Shown: positions 57,840 through 64,000 of the stretch, piece by piece
Layout of the letters: every line of letters starts with the position of its first letter
How positions within the stretch are numbered: the stretch's first letter is position 1
DNA from: Humulus lupulus
Lineage: Eukaryota; Streptophyta; Magnoliopsida; Rosales; Cannabaceae
Length of the DNA: 64,000 nt
Reading direction: 5' to 3'
NCBI RefSeq assembly: GCF_963169125.1
Contig: NC_084802.1
Span: 37,532,607-37,596,606 of the forward strand
Program-made: the position numbers and the translations under genes
Notes under the pieces: model-generated
What the model was told of the DNA's origin: nothing
The model's input: the letters and a program-made list of their open reading frames with translations, nothing else
The model's database searches: none

Positions 57840-59814
57840 TGATAACTCTACAAAATAGAGTTATTTTACCACTTTTTATGTGCTAATGGTTGCTTAATTC
57901 TTGAGTTTTTAAGTAATTTATTAAGTTTTTAAGTAATTTTGAATTTATTAGGCTTATTTTAATTTTGTAGATTTTTGTGTGTTTTTATAGTTATTTTGTT
58001 GTAAAATGTTGTAGTTAATTATTTGAATTATTATTGTTAAGTTAGTGGTAAAAAAAATGTGGTATTATTAAGCTTAAATGTGAAATATAAATTAAGTTAT
58101 AATTAATATTTTCAAAGAATTAAATTGATTTATTTTATAGTTGAAAATATTTTATTATGATTTATTTTGTAGGAAAATTTATGACACTTTTGCTCTTGAA
58201 AAGAAAGAAAATGTGGCATTTTTAAGGAAAAGAAAGAAAGGAAATGGCATTTTTAAAAATGCCATGGATCAAGTTGCAAAGGCCCAAACGCAGCAAGCCC
58301 ACGAAGGCCCAATTGAAGACCAAGCTTCTCTCCACCAAAGTCACATATCCATCTTCAGCACTCTCCCATGCTGCCACGTGTCCAGCTGCTGCCTTCATCA
58401 CATAAGCATTTCCCCAACGCCCAGCTACATCCATTTTCTCCTCATCACTTCAGCATCTCTTCTCTTCACCATGGGCCTCTTGCCCAGCCCATCACTTTGG
58501 CCCAACGCCTGGCACCATACCCATGAGTCGCCTGCCACACTGCTGCTCCCCACGCCCGCTTCAGACCACAACCACCTGCCAAAACAGCACAAAGCAGCCC
58601 CAAAGCCTCTCACCCATGCATGCCATTTTTTTGAGCCCACAAAAATGCTTTTGTACCATTTGTCCCCTATGACAAAAATACCACTTTTTGCCCCACTTTC
58701 TATTTACCTCAAAACATAATTATTACACCCTATAATTTATCCCTATTTGCCATATTATACTTAATTAAATTAATTTAATCAATTTAAATCGATTATTTTA
58801 AATCATCATTTTTGGCTATAAATAAGGGTTTTAGGGTGTCATATTTTAGGGGAGGTTACCATACCAAAAACTCTACACATTTCAAGCCTCTCTATTCTCT
58901 TCATCTTTTTATTTTTTTCTATGTATTTTTAGAGGAAAAATTTGGGGGTTTCTCCTCCAAATTTTCCTATTTATGTTTGTAATTTTTAGTTTGTATTTGT
59001 TATTCTAGTTATGTGTTTCTAATCTTTTTAAGATTATTAAGGTGATGATGAAACAATATGTAACTAGATAGTAGTTATTTTGTATGTTGATTTCCCATTT
59101 TGTGCAACAAAGTTTATGGAATTTTCTTCTTCAAATATCTTCTTTCATCTTAAATATCATGTATTTTTTATTGTTAGCATATATATATATACACTTTGTT
59201 CTTCATTAGTGCAAAAACATAATATTATTTGTGTAAGATGTGTCATTAAATTGTACACATCCATGCTTAGAACAAAAATATTATGTTTTGCCTTATAAAT
59301 AATGTTCATTGATTTATTTGTTATTTTATTAGATTGATTTACACTAAATGCTTTGAAATTATAATTTTGAAAAGTGAAGAAAAATCCTATCTTTTTGGAA
59401 ATAATTTGTGCTTAAAATTATAAATCTATTTAGAAAATGATAGTATGATTTATTTTAACTATCACTAAAACTTGGGAATCAATGTACTTATAAATATTAT
59501 TGAACTTATATTTTGTGGATTCTAATCCTTAATAATCTTATTTTACCATCTTAATTTTTACTTTTAATTTATGTTTATATATTTGTCTTTAATATCTTTA
59601 TTATTGTCTTTTATTTTTATTTTCATTATTCAAATTTTCATCAATCTTTGGATCTAGGTTAGAATTTATTAATTTTGATTTAAAATAGTTTCCTTTTTCG
59701 ATTTTAGTCAACTCCTTTGGGTTCGATCTCGTGCTTACACGAAAACTATTCTATAAATACGATTCGTGCGCTTGCGAGTATAAATTTTTAAACATACCCG
59801 TTTTGGGTCCATCA
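57840..59814 (+). repeat. 5' LTR of the Athila-like element
   Basis: It starts TGATAACTCTACAAAATAG and ends TTTTGGGTCCATCA. The 192-residue frame at 58141-58719 is present in both LTRs with differing C-termini and shows no domain, so I treat it as non-coding. Confidence 0.9.
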
Positions 59815-59820
59815 AGTTTT

Positions 59821-59838
59821 TGGCGCCGTTGCCGAGGA
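59821..59838 (+). promoter_or_regulatory. Primer binding site of the Athila-like element
   Basis: TGGCGCCGTTGCCGAGGA lies six bases after the LTR. This is the familiar PBS of Athila-type plant gypsy elements. Confidence 0.88.
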
Positions 59839-60040
59839 GTTGCAAGAGAAAAGAAACGAAATTTATCTCAGGTTAGTGAATTCTTCTACTAGTTATTTTA
59901 ATTTTTGCACTTAAAAAAAGAACTAAAAAAATATATATCTATAAAAGCTAAAAAAAAAAGATAAAAAAAAATTTGGGACGGTTCTACCACCCATAAAAAA
60001 ACTTACTTATATAGTTATATTTATTGTTTTTTTTATATAG

Positions 60041-60240
60041 TTGACGACACTTGTGCCTCCTATCTATCCTTTTAATTTTTATAGTCGATGGCAATTGTGC
60101 CTCCTAATTTTGTTATAATTTTGTTGTAATTTATCTTCTTGTTATTTTTATTTTATTTTTGCAAGTTACTAGTTGATGGCAATTTTGCCTCCTAGTATTT
60201 TATCTTATTTTTGTTATGGTTGATGGCATACTATGCCTCC
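60041..60240 (+). repeat. Four spaced units of TTGATGGCAATTTTGCCTCC in the leader
   Basis: Units near 60041 (TTGACGACACTTGTGCCTCC), 60085, 60173 and 60218 (TTGATGGCATACTATGCCTCC). Each contains the small inverted repeat GGCA...TGCC. Confidence 0.75.
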
Positions 60241-60509
60241 CTACTCTTGCTTAAATTTGGATAGTCTTATTTAATTTTGCCTTATTTCTCTTTATCCTTT
60301 ATCATTTTATTGTGAAAAAAATATACTTCAAAAAATATATATATTCTTGAAAAGAAAAAAAAAAAAAAAACTTAAATCTTGTCCTAGCTCTTGTTTTCAT
60401 TTCTTAACATTGTTTTTTGTTCTCTTAATTTTTATTTTCTTGTTCTTTTTTTTTCCCTTAGTTGTCATCTTTAAAAAAAAAAATTAGTTTGTCATTTAGC
60501 TTCTTGCAT

Positions 60510-61280
60510 ATGGATCATTTTAATTATAGTTGGAATTCTGAGTACAACTATTATGAGCATTCAAATTTAAATTATAGAGAAACTAATAATATGTATGATA
60601 TGCATGAATCATTTGATATCCCATTTGCCCCCACCTATAATCCAAATTTTTCATGGAGCCATACCCAATCTCCAATGAGTCAAGAGCATGAATTCAACAT
60701 ACCCAATCAAAATCATGCCCAACCCGACCTATCATGTCCCATTGAACAAGAAACGAGCCCATCTTTAGAGGATACCCTACAACAGTTTATGCAATCAACC
60801 TACCAAATCTTACTAGCACAGTCTCAGTCAATCTCAAAAATTGAAACAATAGTAGGACAACTTGCAACTGTTATAGAGTCGGAAAAACAAGTTTATCTCA
60901 ACCAACCCATTCCCAATCCAAATAGTCAAATTCAAAGTGAAAAAGAGAATGAGGTAGTTGAAGAACTTGTAATATGCATCCAACCCCCTAATGAAACAAA
61001 AGAGTTGGATGAAATAATTTTCGAGACTCATAAGGAAAATGAAAAAGATATAATTATATTTCAAGAGCCTATAATTGAACAAATTTGTATATTTACTCAA
61101 AATGAAAAGGAGCCTAATATAGATATGCAATTTTCGTATTTTATTGATATTCCATTAAAATTGCATATTTCTAACTTTTTTGTAGGTGTGATGTTATCAA
61201 TTATTATTTATGGCACTTGCATCAAAGTCATAACTCACCCTACTAATGAAATTTTACACCATCAATTGGGTGTAGGTTAA
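60510..61280 (+). CDS. Gag-like ORF of the Athila-like element
   Basis: I choose the ATG at 60510 (MDHFNYSWNSEYNYYE), giving 256 residues. The upstream in-frame extension to 60462 lacks an ATG. The N-terminal third is Asn/Tyr/Ser-rich. Near 85-125 lies LEDTLQQFMQSTYQILLAQS followed by SISKIETIVGQLATVI, the helical segment that recurs in Athila gag proteins. A Glu-rich region and a hydrophobic C-terminus (FFVGVMLSIIIYG) follow. No zinc knuckle or capsid core is seen, so this is a reduced gag. It has no internal stop. The AAAGCGCTTTGTGGGAGGCA sequence just after it is also typical of Athila elements. Confidence 0.7.
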   Translation: MDHFNYSWNSEYNYYEHSNLNYRETNNMYDMHESFDIPFAPTYNPNFSWSHTQSPMSQEHEFNIPNQNHAQPDLSCPIEQETSPSLEDTLQQFMQSTYQILLAQSQSISKIETIVGQLATVIESEKQVYLNQPIPNPNSQIQSEKENEVVEELVICIQPPNETKELDEIIFETHKENEKDIIIFQEPIIEQICIFTQNEKEPNIDMQFSYFIDIPLKLHISNFFVGVMLSIIIYGTCIKVITHPTNEILHHQLGVG

Positions 61281-61552
61281 AAGAAAAAAAAATTATAGTC
61301 GAGCTAAAGACTGTAAACTAAAGCGCTTTGTGGGAGGCAACCCATACTTTTAATGTTTCATTTTATATTTCATTTGTTGTTGTGTGTTTTTTGTTTCATG
61401 TTTTTCAAATTCCAAAAAGCTTGGAGGAAACTTCTTGCCCAAAAAGAAAAGAAGAGAAGAGAACAAAATAGCCAAATCAAGGAAGCATACCTCAAAGGGA
61501 GTAGTTCTTAATCTTTTCTATTTTATTAAACATTGAGGACAATGTTTCATTT

Positions 61553-61564
61553 AAGTTTGGGGGT
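61553..61564 (+). promoter_or_regulatory. Internal PPT-like sequence
   Basis: AAGTTTGGGGGT follows TTGAGGACAATG, the usual Athila PPT context, but it lies about 710 bp before the LTR. Confidence 0.6.
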
Positions 61565-62260
61565 AATGTGTATGTGTTTTTCTTAGTGTTTATGTGTGTT
61601 TTCTTTGTGTTTATGCATGATTTTCATTTGTTGTAAAATTCAAAAAAAAAAAAAATTTATTTGTTGTTCTTTTTGTTTTTTTCATTTGTTATATAATGTT
61701 AAAAAAATATATATATTTTCTTTGTTTTGTTTGAAAAAAAATATTGGTGATTTTCATTTTCTAATTATAAGAATTTTGATTGAAATTGTTCTTAGTTCTT
61801 AGAAAAATATAAATAATTATTAAGTTTTACTTTTAATTTCTAAGTTAGTTTTGTTTAAATATATATTTTTCATAATATGTCACTTTTCTATTCTATTCGA
61901 ATTTGTGATATTTGGATATAGTTTATTTAAACATTAAATTTTTTTTTAAATCTAAAAAAAAATATATATTTGAAAAATCCTAGAATTTGCTTGATTATCT
62001 CTTGAGATTTAATTTATTTTTGTTTGCATAAACTTGTCTAAATGTTCACATGATGATTTGATATTTTTGTTTGCATGTTAAATATTTATTTTGAAACAAT
62101 TTTAACTTGTTAATTAATTACATAAGCTTTACTTTTATTTGTGATTTTCTTTGAACTATTTCTATTATGTAATTTTTGAGTTAAGCATTTGACATCACCA
62201 ATTAAAAAAAAAAAATGTGTGTTTTTAATTTTTCTTTTGCTCGAGGACTAGCAAAATATT

Positions 62261-62273
62261 AAGTTTGGGGGTG
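62261..62273 (+). promoter_or_regulatory. PPT adjoining the 3' LTR
   Basis: AAGTTTGGGGGTG directly precedes TGATAAC at 62274. Confidence 0.85.
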
Positions 62274-64000
62274 TGATAACTCTACAAAATAGAGTTATTT
62301 GACCACTTTTTATGTGCTAATTGTTGCTTAATTCTTGAGTTTTTAAGTAATTTATTAAGTTTTTAAGTAATTTTGAATTTATTAGGCTTATTTTAATTTT
62401 GTAGATTTTTGTGTGTTTTTATAGTTATTTTGTTGTAAAATGTTGTAGTTAATTATTTGAATTATTATTGTTAAGTTAGTGGTAAAAAAATGTGGTATTA
62501 TTAAGCTTAAATGTGAAATATAAATTAAGTTATAATTAATATTTTCAAAGAATTAAATTGATTTATTTTATAGTTGAAAATATTTTATTATGATTTATTT
62601 TGTAGGAAAATTTATGACACTTTTGCTCTTGAAAAGAAAGAAAATGTGGCATTTTTAAGGAAAAGAAAGAAAGGAAATGACATTTTTAAAAATGCCATGG
62701 ATCAAGTTGCAAAGGCCCAAACGCAGCAAGCCCACGAAGGCCCAATTGAAGACCAAGCTTCTCTCCACCAAAGTCACATATCCATCTTCAGCACTCTCCC
62801 ATGCTGCCACGTGTCCAGCTGCTGCCTTCATCACATAAGCATTTCCCCAACGCCCAGCTACATCCATTTTCTCCTCATCACTTCATCACTTCAGCATCTC
62901 TTCTCCTCACCATGGGCCTCTTGCCCAGCCCATCACTTTGGCCCAACGCCTGGCACCATACCCATGAGCTGCCTGCCACACTACTGCTCCCCACGCCCAC
63001 TTCAGACCACAACCACCTGCCAAAACAGCACAAAGCAGCCCCAAAGCCTCTCACCCATGCATGCCATTTTTTTGAGCCCACAAAAATGCTTTTGTACCAT
63101 TTGTCCCCTATGACAAAAATACCACTTTTTGCCCCACTTTCTATTTACCTCAAAACATAATTATTACACCCTATAATTTATCCCTATTTGCCATATTATA
63201 CTTAATTAAATTAATTTAATCAATTTAAATCGATTATTTTAAATCATCATTTTTGGCTATAAATAAGGGTTTTAGGGTGTCATATTTTAGGGGAGGTTAC
63301 CATACCAAAAACTCTACACATTTCAAGCCTCTCTATTCTCTTCATCTTTTTATTTTTTTCTATGTATTTTTAGAGGAAAAATTTGGGGGTTTCTCCTCCA
63401 AATTTTCCTATTTATGTTTGTAATTTTTAGTTTGTATTTGTTATTCTAGTTATGTGTTTCTAATCTTTTTAAGATTATTAAGGTGATGATGAAACAATAT
63501 GTAACTAGATAGTATTTATTTTGTATGTTGATTTCCCATTTTGTGCAACAAAGTTTATGGAATTTTCTTCTTCAAATATCTTCTTTCATCTTAAATATCA
63601 TGTATTTTTTATTGTTAGCATATATATATACACTTTGTTCTTCATTAGTGCAAAAACATAATATTATTTGTGTAAGATGTGTCATTAAATTGTACACATC
63701 CATGCTTAGAACAAAAATATTATGTTTTGCCTTATAAATAATGTTCATTGATTTATTTGTTATTTTATTAGATTGATTTACACTAAATGCTTTGAAATTA
63801 TAATTTTGAAAAGTGAGAAAAATCCTATCTTTTTGGAAATAATTTGTGCTTAAAATTATAAATCTATTTAGAAAATGATAGTATGATTTATTTTAACTAT
63901 CACTAAAACTTGGGAATCAATGTACTTATAAATATTATTGAACTTATATTTTGTGGATTCTAATCCTTAATAATCTTATTTTACCATCTTAATTTTTACT
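62274..64000 (+). repeat. 3' LTR of the Athila-like element (cut by window end)
   Basis: Near-identical to 57840 onward, with a 9-bp duplication (CATCACTTC) near 62880 and a two-base shorter (TA)n as the main length differences. Confidence 0.9.

Larger units (their letters stand above)
57840..64000 (+). mobile_element. Young non-autonomous Athila-like LTR element with gag-like ORF (incomplete at window end)
   Basis: A 1975-bp LTR, PBS, a 2.46 kb internal region with one ORF, a PPT, and the first 1727 bp of the second LTR. There is no pol. The layout fits a terminal-repeat element keeping only gag (TR-GAG/LARD type). By eye the LTRs differ at about 9 substitutions and four small indels, so it is the youngest insertion with measurable LTRs. 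The candidate left duplication is ATAGA (57835-57839). The right flank is outside the window. Confidence 0.88.

Noticed and set aside
59700..59760. GGTTCGATCTCGTGC as a tRNA T-loop
   Set aside because: No acceptor, D-arm or anticodon stem can be formed around it. It is part of the LTR.
58141..63160. Frames of 119-192 residues repeated in both LTRs of the Athila-like element
   Set aside because: They lie wholly in the LTRs, have different ends in the two copies because of indels, and show no domain or codon signal.

Overview
This is a plant nuclear window, almost certainly from a eudicot. It is a transposon-filled intergenic block, and I can support only one ordinary host gene. AT-rich spacer alternates with nested LTR retrotransposons, Mutator-like and CACTA DNA elements, an endogenous plant pararetrovirus fragment and a decayed 25S rRNA fragment. 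The species cannot be fixed from sequence alone.

Layout. 1-7658: a minus-strand gene for a small plant protein (1241-1918), then AT-rich spacer with TIR-bounded elements and three head-to-tail AT-rich repeats. 7659-28500: a 20.8 kb Ty3/gypsy element of the Tat/Retand type on the minus strand, with 751-bp LTRs, the duplication CACTT, a PBS, a PPT, broken gag-pol and a 3' tandem-repeat array. Between pol and the 3' LTR it carries an oppositely oriented, intron-containing extra gene (9348-18613). Three solo LTRs (10642-14993, 16190-18486, 24402-26139) and a fourth nested in the first (10987-12915) have landed inside it. 28501-35862: spacer, a 0.55 kb TIR element and a roughly 2.6 kb foldback element interrupted by another inverted-repeat element. 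35863-42464: a Ty1/copia element on the minus strand whose polyprotein is broken by one stop codon and whose 5' LTR lacks its outer 237 bp. 42465-49925: spacer, then LTRs nested three deep. 49926-54229: a 25S rRNA pseudogene (minus strand) split by a solo LTR that itself carries a CACTA-type element. 54932-57839: an endogenous caulimovirid fragment (movement protein and downstream region) split by another solo LTR and ended by the next insertion. 57840-64000: a young non-autonomous Athila-like element with near-identical LTRs and a gag-like ORF, running off the window.

The insertions can be ordered by nesting. The 25S fragment, the caulimovirid fragment and the AT repeats are older than what interrupts them. 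By LTR divergence counted by eye, the gypsy element differs at about 16 of 751 positions, the copia element at 5 of 295, and the Athila-like element at about 9 of 1727. Nine target-site duplications could be read directly (one of them imperfect), which makes most element boundaries exact.

The most interesting items are the antisense gene with its own TATA box and introns inside the gypsy element, a dimeric 123/115-bp repeat array in the same element, solo LTRs that seem to carry interchangeable palindromic cassettes, and a copia leader holding eight copies of an ACGACATGTCGT-like palindrome. I see no CRISPR array, no tRNA gene and no clearly new biochemical system.
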